A stretch of DNA of 64,000 nucleotides from Bacillus pseudomycoides. Its GTDB lineage: Bacteria > Bacillota > Bacilli > Bacillales > Bacillaceae_G. The notes beneath the pieces were generated by a model, which saw only the letters and a program-made list of their open reading frames with translations, did no database searches and was not told the DNA's origin. Shown here piece by piece: positions 15,782 to 25,540 of the stretch; positions within the stretch are counted from its first letter, which is position 1; every line of letters begins with the position of its first letter. Position numbers and translations under genes: made by a program. Location of the stretch: the NCBI RefSeq assembly GCF_002582035.1, contig NZ_NUQE01000094.1:1-64000 (forward strand), written 5' to 3'.

Positions 15782-15814
15782 AAAATGGAGCCGTAATACA
15801 TACAGCTCCATTTT
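15782..15814 (-). terminator. Terminator of the oxidoreductase gene
   Basis: AAAATGGAGC and GCTCCATTTT flank a 13-nt loop, 27 bp after the stop at 15841. Confidence 0.7.
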
Positions 15815-15840
15815 CCATATATCACTATTCGTTTATATTT

Positions 15841-16860
15841 TTAAAATTTTTCTAATACAATTTTCCCAACCGTATTTCCTGTTTCAATCATTGCATGTAC
15901 TTTTCTAATATTAGCAGCGTGAATTGGCGATACCGTCTTGTTTAATGTCGTCTTAATCGTATTTTTCTCAAGCAATTCACTAACATGGTTTAATAAAAGA
16001 TGTTGGTTAATCATATCTTCTGTATTGTACATAGGTCGTGTAAACATGAATTCCCAAACAAATGTAGCACTTTTACTTTTTAATAAACCTAATGCTAATG
16101 GTTTCTCATTTTCTACGATCGAACAAACCTTTCCTTGCGGTTTTATTACTTCTGCCATGCCGTTCCAATGCTGATCTGTATTATTTAAGCAAAAGATGTA
16201 ATCAACTTCTGCTATTTCAATCTGTGACAATTGTTCTTTCAATGGTTTATGATGATTAATTACATAATCAGCGCCTAGGCTTTCCACCCAATCTTTCGTT
16301 TCATTTCGAGAGGCTGTTGTAATGACGTTAAGACCCGCCCATTTCGCCAATTGTATCGCAATGGAGCCTACACCACCTGCACCGCCAATGATTAAAATAT
16401 TTTTTGATTTGTTCTTTTCCTTATTATTAAAATCAATTGCTAAGCGTTCAAACATTCCTTCCCACGCTGTAATAGCTGTTAAAGGTACAGCAGCTGATTG
16501 TGCGTGAGTTAAATTTTTCGGTTTTGTTCCAACAATTCTTTCATCTACTACATGATATTCACTATATGTACCAGGTCTTGTAATACTCCCTGCATAGAAA
16601 ACATCATCACCCGGTTGAAATAATGTACAATCTTCGCCAACTTCTACAACAACACCACTAGCATCCCATCCAAGTATTTTCGGTTCTTCTTCTTTCTTAT
16701 CTTTTGGTGCACGAACTTTTGTATCAACGGGATTAACAGAAATGGCATGAATTTGGACGAGTAAATCTCTTCCTTTCGGTATAGGCCTTGGTAATTCAAT
16801 ATCAATCAAACTGTTTTCATTTTCGATCGGTAAATATTCTAATAAACCAATTGCTTTCAT
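15841..16860 (-). CDS. Zinc-type alcohol dehydrogenase family / quinone oxidoreductase-like protein
   Basis: 339 residues from MKAIGLLEYLPIENENSL, chosen because GGAGG sits 8 nt upstream. GroES-like fold at residues 25-130 (DLLVQIHAISVNPVDTKVR) and a Rossmann NADPH motif near 150 (ILIIGGAGGVGSIAIQLAK). The catalytic-zinc cysteine of true alcohol dehydrogenases is absent (NPVDTKVR), so it is of the zinc-free quinone-reductase type. Divergent from the HxlR regulator at 17003, which probably controls it. Confidence 0.88.
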   Translation of the reverse strand: MKAIGLLEYLPIENENSLIDIELPRPIPKGRDLLVQIHAISVNPVDTKVRAPKDKKEEEPKILGWDASGVVVEVGEDCTLFQPGDDVFYAGSITRPGTYSEYHVVDERIVGTKPKNLTHAQSAAVPLTAITAWEGMFERLAIDFNNKEKNKSKNILIIGGAGGVGSIAIQLAKWAGLNVITTASRNETKDWVESLGADYVINHHKPLKEQLSQIEIAEVDYIFCLNNTDQHWNGMAEVIKPQGKVCSIVENEKPLALGLLKSKSATFVWEFMFTRPMYNTEDMINQHLLLNHVSELLEKNTIKTTLNKTVSPIHAANIRKVHAMIETGNTVGKIVLEKF

Positions 16861-17002
16861 TCTCATTTCCTCCACTTCAGAAAATCTTTCTTCCCTTTCA
16901 ATTATAGATAACAAAATTAAATTATGTAAGAAGGCACATTCATGTAGTATAGTATCATTAGTGTTACCATCAATATAAATATTACTATGGAGTGCTGTTT
17001 TT

Positions 17003-17359
17003 ATGAGAAATAGAAAAAGTGGTTATGGTTGTCAGGAGGGTTGTCCTGTTGAAATAACACTAGATGTTATCGGTGGAAAATGGAAAGGTGTTATTTTGTA
17101 TCATTTATTAGATGAAAAAAAGCGGTTCAATGAATTGCGAAGGCTCATTCCCGGCATTACACAGCGAATGTTATCGTTACAATTAAGCGAACTAGAAAAC
17201 GATGGAATTGTACATAGAAAAGTTTACCCAGAGGTTCCCCCTAAAGTAGAGTATTCTTTAACTGATTTCGGAAGAACGCTAGAGCCGATTATTGTCCAAA
17301 TGAGGAATTGGGGGAAAATGTACAAATCAAGGTTAGTGGAAAAATCAGAAACACTATAA
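17003..17359 (+). CDS. HxlR-family winged-helix regulator
   Basis: 118 residues. The HxlR signature [20 protein letters not shown] is at residues 15-34, followed by [20 protein letters not shown], the recognition helix. Cysteines near residues 11 and 15 may sense oxidants or electrophiles as in related regulators. Divergent from the oxidoreductase at 16860 with a 142-bp intergenic region, the usual autoregulated HxlR pair. Confidence 0.9.
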   Translation: MRNRKSGYGCQEGCPVEITLDVIGGKWKGVILYHLLDEKKRFNELRRLIPGITQRMLSLQLSELENDGIVHRKVYPEVPPKVEYSLTDFGRTLEPIIVQMRNWGKMYKSRLVEKSETL

Positions 17360-17460
17360 TAATAATAACTGTTTAACCCACATGTTTTCTTGCAATGACA
17401 TAATTATTTTTCAGCACATACAAGCTGTGAATTATATTGAGTCACAATACGAAATTGAAT

Positions 17461-17498
17461 AAAAATAGGAAGCTGAATTATATCAGCTTCCTATTTTT
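17461..17498. terminator. Bidirectional terminator
   Basis: AAAAATAGGAAGCTGA and its exact 16-nt complement flank a 6-nt loop between the convergent HxlR and GNAT genes. Confidence 0.8.
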
Positions 17499-17553
17499 AA
17501 TGCACAATGGATATTTATCAAATAACTTTGTCACAGTTCCCTAGTAACAATAA

Positions 17554-18060
17554 TTAAGTATAACTACTTGATTGCTTTAATTCTAAGACCATTCTAATAA
17601 AAGTAACTGGGAAGCCCTGAAACTTATGATTAAATTCCTTTTCAACTTGGAATCCCCTTGACTTGTAAAACAATAAACTGCTTTCATTTCCTTTTAACAC
17701 ATGTAGCGATAGTCTATTTAATGGATGCAGCATTCGTGTCCCTTCCTGTATTAACTTTGACCCAATCCCTTTATTTTGACGATTAGGATGTATGTATATT
17801 GATTCTAACAATGCCTCCCCGTTTTCTTGTTTCTTAGAGAAAAAAGCATAACCCATTATTCCTTTCTCTTCCTGCGCGACTAGCATGATAAAATTATCAA
17901 ATCTGTATTGCATCGCTTCAAGAGAATAAGCTTCTTCTAATGTTTTTTCTTGAATATCTAAAGGAAGGATATGTCCATATGCATCCTGCCAAGTTATTTT
18001 TGCTATTTTCTTTACTTCCTCTGTATCATTGCTATTCATTTGCCGAATCATATAACTCAA
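17554..18060 (-). CDS. GNAT family N-acetyltransferase
   Basis: 168 residues with the GNAT fold: beta4 (ALLESIYIHPNRQNKGIGSK), which contains the acetyl-CoA loop Q/RxxGxG/A as RQNKGIGSK, and a C-terminal FYKSRGFQVEKEF. Substrate not predictable. Confidence 0.85.
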   Translation of the reverse strand: MSYMIRQMNSNDTEEVKKIAKITWQDAYGHILPLDIQEKTLEEAYSLEAMQYRFDNFIMLVAQEEKGIMGYAFFSKKQENGEALLESIYIHPNRQNKGIGSKLIQEGTRMLHPLNRLSLHVLKGNESSLLFYKSRGFQVEKEFNHKFQGFPVTFIRMVLELKQSSSYT

Positions 18061-18132
18061 ATTTTTCTCCCCTTTACAAAAAATTTGATACGCGTTTCGT
18101 GATTAAATGGTATGAATGTAATCCCCCATTAC

Positions 18133-18804
18133 CTAAACTCTTTGGAGTATATTAACTATGGATAACAACCCTTGTAAATCATCGATTACATGTTCATCTG
18201 TAAACGGCTTTCCCCAAAACGTATCCTTCTTCCATATTGCATGCATTCCTACATTTCGAGCTCCTATTACATCATTCTCTGGATGGTCACCTACGTATAT
18301 ACTTTCTTCAGGACTGACACCTAACCTCACTAAAGCTCTTAAGAAGATTTCAGCTTGTGGTTTTTTAAGTCCTTCTTGCTCTGACACTAATATGACATCC
18401 ATATACTTATCAATCCCTAGAGCACGAATATTCAACAGCTGGAATTCAGTGAATCCATTTGTAATCATCCCTAATGATATTCCTCTATTTTTAAGCTCTT
18501 GTAATACGTTCTCCATGTTAGAAAAAGGAGTACAGTGATATTGAAAGTTGCTTATGTAATCCTCTAATAACTGCTCCCAAGTTAAACTAGAGATAGCATA
18601 TTCTTGGAGTAATTGCTGATATACTTTGTCTTTCCAAACATAGCCCTTATGATCTAATTCAATGAATCGATCTACATATTGCTCTTCAGGTACATGTTTC
18701 AGTTCGTTGATGTACCTTTTATATTGATCTTTAATAAAAAGTTTAAGAGAACTATCTCTATCTAATAGAGTTCCATCTAAATCGAAAATAACAGCTTTAA
18801 CCAC
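18133..18804 (-). CDS. HAD-superfamily hydrolase (subfamily IA)
   Basis: 223 residues. Motif I FDLDGTLLDRD at the N-terminus, motif II ITNGFTEFQLL, motif III KKPQAEIF and motif IV YVGDHPENDVIGA are all present, with an alpha-helical cap at about residues 15-85. Phosphatase of small metabolites; substrate unknown. Stands in tandem with the GNAT gene, 72 bp away. Confidence 0.88.
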   Translation of the reverse strand: MVKAVIFDLDGTLLDRDSSLKLFIKDQYKRYINELKHVPEEQYVDRFIELDHKGYVWKDKVYQQLLQEYAISSLTWEQLLEDYISNFQYHCTPFSNMENVLQELKNRGISLGMITNGFTEFQLLNIRALGIDKYMDVILVSEQEGLKKPQAEIFLRALVRLGVSPEESIYVGDHPENDVIGARNVGMHAIWKKDTFWGKPFTDEHVIDDLQGLLSIVNILQRV

Positions 18805-18935
18805 TCTTTCTCCTCCTTTTCATCTAAATAAATGCACTACAAAAAGGACTGTATTTTTATCATCCTTAAAGGATTTTAACTATAAATTGAAGTATAGAAA
18901 TCGTATATGATATTAAAGGAAGCGGGAGAATAGAG

Positions 18936-19232
18936 ATGAATTGGATACAGTTGATGTTTTGGCCTTTTATGCTTGCCTCAATTATTTTTTCACTGATTGG
19001 GATATCTTTTAGAAAATCAAGCTTTCTAATGATTTCTGCATTACTCATTATACCTTTATCTCTCTATTTGATCGGATCTCCCTTATTTTCTGTGTGGGGG
19101 CTCATTTTACCTTTTCTTTATGTAGGTTCAGCACTAGCGATTAAAAAACAAAAAATTTGGTTATCAATCTTGTTTTCCATACCTGTTTATTTCTTAATTG
19201 GATGGCTTGGGTATACAGTACTAACTCAGTGA
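18936..19232 (+). CDS. Small integral membrane protein
   Basis: 98 residues almost wholly hydrophobic, with three to four helices (MNWIQLMFWPFMLASIIFSL, LLIIPLSLYLIGSP, WLSILFSIPVYFLIGWLGY). RBS AGCGGGAG upstream. No family recognised. Confidence 0.65.
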   Translation: MNWIQLMFWPFMLASIIFSLIGISFRKSSFLMISALLIIPLSLYLIGSPLFSVWGLILPFLYVGSALAIKKQKIWLSILFSIPVYFLIGWLGYTVLTQ

Positions 19233-19304
19233 GCCATTCCTTGAAAATATGAATAAAGTAGATGAATTTAAAAATGAGTTACATAAGGTTGTATTGTTCA
19301 CGTC

Positions 19305-19655
19305 TTATTTTTTTACCACTCCAAAAGTAATTTTCATACTTGGGGTGTAGATTAAAGAGGAATTAATGTTAAAAACTTTAGAAAATCGTAGTTCTGCTTC
19401 ATACTGATCCTGTGCCTCGGTAAATGCAGCCCCTCGATTTATTAGATGCTCAATAAATTCTTTCCTTTCAGTAGGAACTGCACCTAATCCTTCTTCTTTG
19501 AGTGAATCATATAATCTCTGTTTATCTGCTTCGTTTATATTAGAGTCAAGAAAATTAACTTTATCACTAACTCGGCAATCAATGTTTTTTACACCTAATT
19601 CACTCAAGTAAGTTGGTAACTTAATCCCGATATTTCCATCTTTTCCATTTCGTTT
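19305..19655 (-). pseudogene. Class I SAM-methyltransferase 3' fragment
   Basis: The frame carries GNIGIKLPTYLSELGVKNID, CRVSDKVNFLDSNINEADKQ and a GLGAVPTERKEFIEHLI helix, the C-terminal half of a SAM-dependent methyltransferase. The N-terminal half with the SAM-binding motif is absent: at its left boundary the sequence passes directly into a cas6 fragment. Confidence 0.6.
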
Positions 19656-19827
19656 TGTATGAAAACGGAAAATTCTTGCTTTTCTTGTTCGATTTATTCT
19701 CAAAGACATATAGGTTCTCCGAATATACTGCGTTTGACGTTTTTAGAGCTTCTTTGATAAAACTCACAAACATAAAACGATACGAGAGAGGAACTACTTT
19801 GCAAGTAAAACTTACTTTCAACCTCAT
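19656..19827 (-). pseudogene. cas6: cas6 5' fragment (CRISPR endoribonuclease relic)
   Basis: From the ATG at 19827 (GGAGG 6 nt upstream) the minus strand encodes MRLKVSFTCKVVPLSYRFMF, the helix VSFIKEALKTSN and LYVFENKSNKKSKNFPFSY. This matches the N-terminus of Cas6: first strand MRxKV.F, then P..YR..F.S..K.AL, then Y..LY.F…KK.K.F.FS. About 57 residues remain of roughly 240 before the reading passes into methyltransferase sequence. No CRISPR repeats or other cas genes are in the window. Confidence 0.6.
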
Positions 19828-20001
19828 CATTTCCCTCCTCAATCTTTAATATAGAGTTATTATAATATGTTTGAAAATTAAGATTCAACAAATTCGTAGC
19901 AATAAATGGAAAAAAGCTTTCTTTACAAAGAAAGCTCTTTCTTAACCTCTAGTTAATAAGAAATGTCTTTATTCAAAACCGATATATAGTTCATCTTTGT
20001 T

Positions 20002-20589
20002 TTAAAGTGTATTCGTAGTGTTTTCCACTTCTATCTCCTCACTAAAATCTCCATCCCATTCTAATCTGATGATACCCGCTGGAGCAACAGACGCAGACAC
20101 GCGTCCTGGGAATGTGTCTACTGTGTCAGCAGTGTTATCATTAATAATGTGCATATACAGAATTTCCAGATCCTTTGCCATAAATTCTGCCGCTTCTTCC
20201 ACATTTGGGCTTCCCTCGAACAATCCATGATCAACAGTATCCGTTTTGACAAGCACGTCGTACATTTCCTCACGGATTTTCCAGCCTTTATCAAGGTTTA
20301 CAATAACACGATCCTTGGCTGCAAGCATAGCTTCCTCCAAAGTGGGAACCGTGTAGTCCGTTAACTTAGCCGTTTTTCCACCAAGACCTTCTTTTAGGCG
20401 GAGCTTCTTAATTTCTGCCAGAATGAAATCACTAACCCTTCCTGTTCCGTTGGTGGTTCGGTCCACAGTTGTGTCATGCATTAAGACAGGTACTCCGTCC
20501 GCTGTCAGCATAACATCGATTTCGACGATTTCAGCGCCGTCCTTGATCGCCTCATTAATTGACCTCAGCGAGTTTTCCCGTATTGTCAA
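20002..20589 (-). pseudogene. Glycerophosphodiester phosphodiesterase, truncated
   Basis: 195 residues with RENSLRSINEAIKDGAEIVE, IDVMLTADGVPVLMHDTTVD and RTTNGTGRV, the GDPD core with its metal ligands ExD and H. The N-terminal strand with the catalytic HRG motif is missing; the frame begins at the position of 'PENS'. The higher G+C of this stretch differs from its surroundings. The left end may also be altered. Confidence 0.7.
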
Positions 20590-20675
20590 AACTTTTATAT
20601 TAAAAAAGTTAATAATCCTTTATTTAAGAGGCTTTAAACGCAAAAACTTGCCACCCCCTGAATTTTAGGTTATTA

Positions 20676-21043
20676 GTGAAGTTACCACACGACACCAAAG
20701 TCCTAAAACAAGGAAGTGACAAGTTGTTACCTCAATTATTAACTTATTTAATGGAATATATCAAGTACCAAGATCAGGTTTATCGAAAACTGCAGGTAGA
20801 TGAACTCCCGATCATTGAAACTCTACAAAAATTAGATTATAAGGTTCTTTTGAATGAGTTTATGCAGAAAAATGAGAAGCTCCTCAAACCTGTTCAAAGG
20901 CGTTCGAATGCAAAAGTTACGGTACCTAAATCCATGAACTGTCCAAGGTGTGGTGCCCCATCGGATTATCTATATGCCAATAATGGAGACAAAGGACAGT
21001 ATCAATGTAAAGTGTGCTCATGACTTTTCCATCAAAAAAATCG
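20676..21043 (+). pseudogene. Transposase 5' remnant with zinc ribbon
   Basis: About 115 residues ending in a Cys-rich knuckle (MNCPRCGAPSDYLYANNGDK and QYQCKVC). After KVC the frame is broken, but HDFSIKK and YSKEAVLK in other frames continue the expected sequence, after which it stops. It is the N-terminal part of a DDE-type transposase with a zinc ribbon. The IS family cannot be assigned from this piece. Confidence 0.55.
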
Positions 21044-21049
21044 CTATTC

Positions 21050-21207
21050 TAAAGAGGCCGTATTAAAGTAAGCGTACCTGCTTCTTCAATCAACAGGGCG
21101 GCACCCTCTTTTCTGTATGCTGATACTTCCACGTGAATGATCGTACTCAAATACCTTTTTGTACCATGTTCATCAATTTTATTTATAATTTGAAAGATAT
21201 CCTCCAA
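21050..21207 (-). pseudogene. pucA: pucA/xdhC (xanthine dehydrogenase maturation factor) 5' fragment
   Basis: A TTG start at 21207 with GAGGTG 7 nt upstream gives LEDIFQIINKIDEHGTKRYL, STIIHVEVSAYRKEGAALLI and EEAGTLTL, the N-terminus of the XdhC/CoxI family that inserts sulfurated molybdenum cofactor. The frame ends where the transposase remnant begins, after about 50 of some 330 residues. It follows guaD in the puc operon, where pucA would be expected. Confidence 0.7.
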
Positions 21208-21259
21208 CGTTCATCACCTCTTCTTCATAGGACTTGCTCCTAGGTAACTATTCCCTACA

Positions 21260-21730
21260 TTAATACTCCGTTTTACGAGTTGAAATTCTCCATGTGTGAA
21301 ATGGAAGATCATATTTATCTGAACAAACTTGTATCATTTTAATATCACGCTTATCAATTGGTAACGAAATTTGTTCGTAAATAAATTGATCATCAAATCC
21401 AATTTGGGCTGCATCTGATTTTGTACATGCATAGTACACAGCCTTGGGTCTAGCCCAGTAGATGGCACCAATGCACATTGGACAAGGCTCACAGCTAGTA
21501 TAAATTTCACATTCTGTTAATTGAAAACTATTTAATGCCTTACAGGCTGCTCGTATTGCTTGGATCTCTGCATGGGCAGTAGGATCATTTGTAGCAGTGA
21601 CTTCATTTCGACCTACACTAATAATCTGTCCATCCTTTACAACAATTGCCCCAAATGGACCTCCATGGTTAGCCTCGACATTTTTTAGCGCAAGCTCTAC
21701 CGCCTTTTCCATTAGTTTTTTATCCCCCAT
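21260..21730 (-). CDS. guaD: Guanine deaminase
   Basis: 156 residues of cytidine-deaminase fold. Zinc motifs HAEIQAIRAACKAL (His/Glu) and TSCEPCPMCIGAIYWARP (two Cys) are intact. Converts guanine to xanthine, the substrate of the enzyme encoded just upstream. Full length for GuaD. Confidence 0.9.
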   Translation of the reverse strand: MGDKKLMEKAVELALKNVEANHGGPFGAIVVKDGQIISVGRNEVTATNDPTAHAEIQAIRAACKALNSFQLTECEIYTSCEPCPMCIGAIYWARPKAVYYACTKSDAAQIGFDDQFIYEQISLPIDKRDIKMIQVCSDKYDLPFHTWRISTRKTEY

Positions 21731-21764
21731 TAAAATCCCTCCATCACAATATTAAAATCTTAAA

Positions 21765-22241
21765 TTATTCTTTTTCTAATAGTTTGATAGAATAATTTAC
21801 TGCTCGAAGAATTCCACCATATCCTGTACAACGACATAGATTGCCAGAAAGCCCTTCAAGTATTTGCTCTTGTGTAGGATTACGGTTTTTTTCCAAAAGA
21901 GCTTTAACAGATAAAATCATTCCAGGGGTACAGTATCCGCATTGGAATCCACCTTCCTCTATAAAAGCCTGCTGTATTGGATCAAGCTTCCCAATTCCTA
22001 TTCCTTCAATTGTTACTATTTCAACCTCATGTAACTGATATCCCATTAACAAACAGGCATTTGTAATTTGTCCGTTCACCAAAACAATACAAGCCCCACA
22101 TCTGCCAATTCCACAGGAAATCTTTGTCCCGGTTAAGCCGAGATCCTCTCTTAGAATATCAATGAGACGTCGTAAAGGAGGAATATTAAGTGATACTGGC
22201 TGATTGTTCACCTTAAACTGAACTTTTATATTTCCCCCCAT
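21765..22241 (-). CDS. pucE: Xanthine dehydrogenase, 2Fe-2S subunit
   Basis: 158 residues from MGGNIKVQFKVNNQ, with GGAG about 9 nt upstream; the longer frame is not needed. Two 2Fe-2S clusters: plant-type CGIGRCGACIVLVNGQITNAC and C-terminal CGYCTPGM…CRCTGYG. Its start overlaps the 3' end of pucD by 16 bp, indicating translational coupling. Confidence 0.9.
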   Translation of the reverse strand: MGGNIKVQFKVNNQPVSLNIPPLRRLIDILREDLGLTGTKISCGIGRCGACIVLVNGQITNACLLMGYQLHEVEIVTIEGIGIGKLDPIQQAFIEEGGFQCGYCTPGMILSVKALLEKNRNPTQEQILEGLSGNLCRCTGYGGILRAVNYSIKLLEKE

Positions 22242-24496
22242 CTTCCTCTCTCCTTCTCTGTAGCTCGTAATATTAATTCCGATGAAACAGGGAGTTGATT
22301 GCACCAAAACCCAATAGCATTGTGTACTGCGCTAGCGATTGCAGGGGCGACTGCAACGGTTCCGATTTCACCAATTCCCTTAGGGCCATAAATATCTCCT
22401 GGCTGTATAGTTTCAATCGCTTCTACATTCATCTCAAGTGGTATATCACAAATAGTAGGGATGAAATAAGTGTCAAAGTTCTTCGATACATATTCTCCTC
22501 TTTCCATAACACAATCTTCCGTTAATGTATAACCAATGGACATGACACCACTACCTTCGATTTGGCCTAGATATCCCATTGGACTTATGACAGGGCCAGC
22601 TGCCACAGCTTGATCCAACCCTAGTATTCTTACTTTTCCAGTTAAGACATCTACTTCCACGTGTGCCGCTACAGCAGCAAATGAATAAAGATATCGTCCT
22701 TTCTGTATTGCATCAGAAGAATGTGGATAAGGAAAATTCACATTGACCACCAAAGGTTCCTCAAGCTGGCTTGCTATTTGTTGATAACTTATTTCAAATT
22801 GATTACCTTCCCTCCAAATACCACCTGGTCCTAGATTCAATTGATCTATCGGACAACCAATAATATGTGATGCCGCTTTAAGAATTTGCTCTACAAATGG
22901 TTTCTTCATTCTTTCAATCGCTAGCCAAATCATAGTCGTTGATCTTGAAGCTGTCGTTGAACCAGAAGGAGGGACTAATCCAGTGGCACCAATGACAATC
23001 TGTAGATCCTTTCTTTGGCAATTAAATGCCTTTACTAATAATGTTTCAATGACTGATAATATTCCCTGACCAATTTCTTCAACACCAAAGGATGCTTCAA
23101 TCCTTCCATCAATATTTAATGATAATCGTCCTCCCCCTGGATCTGGTATCCCGCGCCCTAATCCAGAGCCTAGTAAAGTAATTGCACAACCTACACCGGT
23201 TTTTTTCCATTTATTTCTTTCGGTCTTTTTTCCTTTTAAACTAATAATCTTAGATTGCTTAATAGCTTCTAATGTCTCAAATGCTCCATTCGTTGGAATA
23301 ATCGTCTGATCAAGAGGTCCTAAATCGTCTATTTTCCTAATATTTTGTTCACGAAATTTAATAGGGTCCATATTCAACTTCTCTGCTAAGCGATCTAGCT
23401 GTCCTTCAAGAGCAAATACTACCTGTGGACTACCAAACCCTCTAAATTCCCCGGAAACGCCGTTGTTTGTAAAAGCCGATACTCCCTCGATATGAACATT
23501 TGGAAATCGGTATGGACCAGATGCATTTTCAACAGCGCATTCTAATACTGCCGACCCTAATGTTGAATAAGCCCCAGTGTCAGCGATTATTTTGACTAAA
23601 TGAGCCAAGACATTTCCGTATTTATCAGCACCAGTTTTCATATAAATACGCATTGGATGACGTTTGAGCCCTGCTCTAATCGATTCTTTTCGGCTATTAT
23701 GAATTTTTACAGGAAATCCAGTTTTCAAAGCAAGCAAAGCGCCGTATGGCTGAACGTTTAATTCATCTTTACCACCAAATGAACCACCCATTGGACTTGA
23801 TACTACACTTATTTTATTTTCATGAATATTGAGAATTCTAGAAAGCTGAAAACAATCAAAATAACCATGCTGGGTTCCCATATATACTGTTATGCCGCCA
23901 TCACTCTCAGGTACAACTACTCCTCCTTCTGTTTCCATATAAGCATGAATCTGTCTTTGTGTAGTGTAGGTTTCTTCAATTATTATTTCGCAATCTTTAA
24001 ACCCTTCTACTATATTTCCTTTTTTATGAGAGCATTGATGAAGTATATTGCCTTTATTATGAATTTGTGGTGCCTCAGAGGTGATGGCAGCCTCTGGATC
24101 ATCTATAACAGGTAGTACTTCGTATTCTACTCTTATTAACTCTAATGCTTGCTCTGCTATTATTGACGATTCAGCAGCTACTGCAGCTATTGCATCACCG
24201 ATATATCGAACCTTATCTTCACAGAAAACAGGCTGATCAGGCTCGACGATTCCAAAACCATTTAAGCCAGGTATATCTTCGAAAGTTAATACCGCATATA
24301 CTCCATTCAATTGTTTGGCTTTATCGGTATTGATGGATTTAATCCGAGCATGTGCATGACAACTGCGTAATACTTTTCCGACTAACATATCGGGAAATGA
24401 GAGATCTGTTAAATACTTTAAAGATCCCGTGACTTTCTCTACTCCATCAGGTCTGAACTTCCAATTTTCACCATATACTTTACGGCTAATGTGCAA
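22226..24496 (-). CDS. pucD: Xanthine dehydrogenase, molybdenum-binding subunit
   Basis: 756 residues of the aldehyde oxidase/xanthine dehydrogenase large subunit. Molybdopterin-contact motifs SPMGGSFGGKDELNVQPYGA (near 245), GVSGEFRGFGSPQVVFALEG (near 350) and the C-terminal GPKGIGEIGTVAVAPAIASA with the catalytic Glu are present. Oxidises hypoxanthine and xanthine to urate. Between pucC (12 bp upstream) and pucE (overlapping). Activity may depend on an XdhC protein that is truncated in this locus. Confidence 0.9.
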   Translation of the reverse strand: MHISRKVYGENWKFRPDGVEKVTGSLKYLTDLSFPDMLVGKVLRSCHAHARIKSINTDKAKQLNGVYAVLTFEDIPGLNGFGIVEPDQPVFCEDKVRYIGDAIAAVAAESSIIAEQALELIRVEYEVLPVIDDPEAAITSEAPQIHNKGNILHQCSHKKGNIVEGFKDCEIIIEETYTTQRQIHAYMETEGGVVVPESDGGITVYMGTQHGYFDCFQLSRILNIHENKISVVSSPMGGSFGGKDELNVQPYGALLALKTGFPVKIHNSRKESIRAGLKRHPMRIYMKTGADKYGNVLAHLVKIIADTGAYSTLGSAVLECAVENASGPYRFPNVHIEGVSAFTNNGVSGEFRGFGSPQVVFALEGQLDRLAEKLNMDPIKFREQNIRKIDDLGPLDQTIIPTNGAFETLEAIKQSKIISLKGKKTERNKWKKTGVGCAITLLGSGLGRGIPDPGGGRLSLNIDGRIEASFGVEEIGQGILSVIETLLVKAFNCQRKDLQIVIGATGLVPPSGSTTASRSTTMIWLAIERMKKPFVEQILKAASHIIGCPIDQLNLGPGGIWREGNQFEISYQQIASQLEEPLVVNVNFPYPHSSDAIQKGRYLYSFAAVAAHVEVDVLTGKVRILGLDQAVAAGPVISPMGYLGQIEGSGVMSIGYTLTEDCVMERGEYVSKNFDTYFIPTICDIPLEMNVEAIETIQPGDIYGPKGIGEIGTVAVAPAIASAVHNAIGFWCNQLPVSSELILRATEKERGRWGEI

Positions 24497-24508
24497 TAGA
24501 ATACCTCC

Positions 24509-25366
24509 CTAAACTAGAGACCCTGATAAACCTGCAATTAATAGGTTTGCAGCAACTTCCTTTCGATACTGAGAAGAAGTAAAGCGATCAGAACATGGTT
24601 CGAATAGTTCGAGTATTTTTGCATGTACTCTTTTCCACAAAGCATCATTTGGAACTTGGCCTTGTAACATATCTTCAACTAAAAATAATCGGTGAGGTAA
24701 TTCTTCTCCTCCTCCTAAAGCAAGTCTAGGCTGGTCAATTTCATTATTTGAATTCAACTTGAATGCGCCCGCTACAGTCAAAATAGATGGCGAAAAAGCC
24801 TCTCGCCTGCCAATTTTTTTATAAAAAGTAGTGGTTACATTTGCCTTCGGTAACAAAATTTCCGTTAATAAATTACTAACTAATGTTGAACTTTCATTTG
24901 TATTTTTCAGGAAATTCATTAGCTTATCAGTTACATATTGCTTTCCATCAAACCAAGTTACCAAAGCGTCCAAAACTAAAAGGGCAGGAATAAGATCTCC
25001 ATATCCAAATGATAAATTCCCGCCAATAGTCGCTTGATTCCTTACAGCAGGGGAAGCAATACCACCTAACGCGTTTACCATTATAGGCCAGTGCTTTTGA
25101 ATATCTGAATGATTTAAACAAGCTGACAGTGTTGAAGCTGCTCCCATTATTAAGGAAAACCCATTTCCATTTGTTCGCAACCTAATTTGGCTCAATTCAT
25201 TGATATTCCCTAAATTAATTAAATGCCTTGGGACAGGCTCACCTGATTCCCAACGTAATTGAATCCATGTCCCACCCGATATATACCTAGCATTAGAGCC
25301 GTATTTTTGTTTAATTTCCCATGCATCTTCAATTTTTTGGGGAGACCAAACCATGGGTTCATTCAA
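24509..25366 (-). CDS. pucC: Xanthine dehydrogenase, FAD-binding subunit
   Basis: 285 residues. The FAD-binding PCMH fold is shown by NARYISGGTWIQLRW at about residue 25 and ASPAVRNQATIGGNLSFG near 108. First gene of the operon pucC-pucD-pucE-guaD-pucA'. No dedicated regulator (PucR) is visible next to it. Confidence 0.88.
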   Translation of the reverse strand: MNEPMVWSPQKIEDAWEIKQKYGSNARYISGGTWIQLRWESGEPVPRHLINLGNINELSQIRLRTNGNGFSLIMGAASTLSACLNHSDIQKHWPIMVNALGGIASPAVRNQATIGGNLSFGYGDLIPALLVLDALVTWFDGKQYVTDKLMNFLKNTNESSTLVSNLLTEILLPKANVTTTFYKKIGRREAFSPSILTVAGAFKLNSNNEIDQPRLALGGGEELPHRLFLVEDMLQGQVPNDALWKRVHAKILELFEPCSDRFTSSQYRKEVAANLLIAGLSGSLV

Positions 25367-25540
25367 TCTGACATCACCTCAATTATCATTAATTAAGTAT
25401 AAAACCTCCTCGCAAATTCTAAATTGCCTTTCATTTTCCCGTAACTTAAAATATTATCCGGGCTGAAAAAAAATGAATTAATATACGGATAGGAAAAAAA
25501 TATTTAGTTGAGTAAGGCGGGAAAAGGGTAAACATAAAGT

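Noticed and set aside
19828-20001. CRISPR array next to the cas6 relic
   Set aside because: No regularly spaced repeats are present in this gap or elsewhere in the window.
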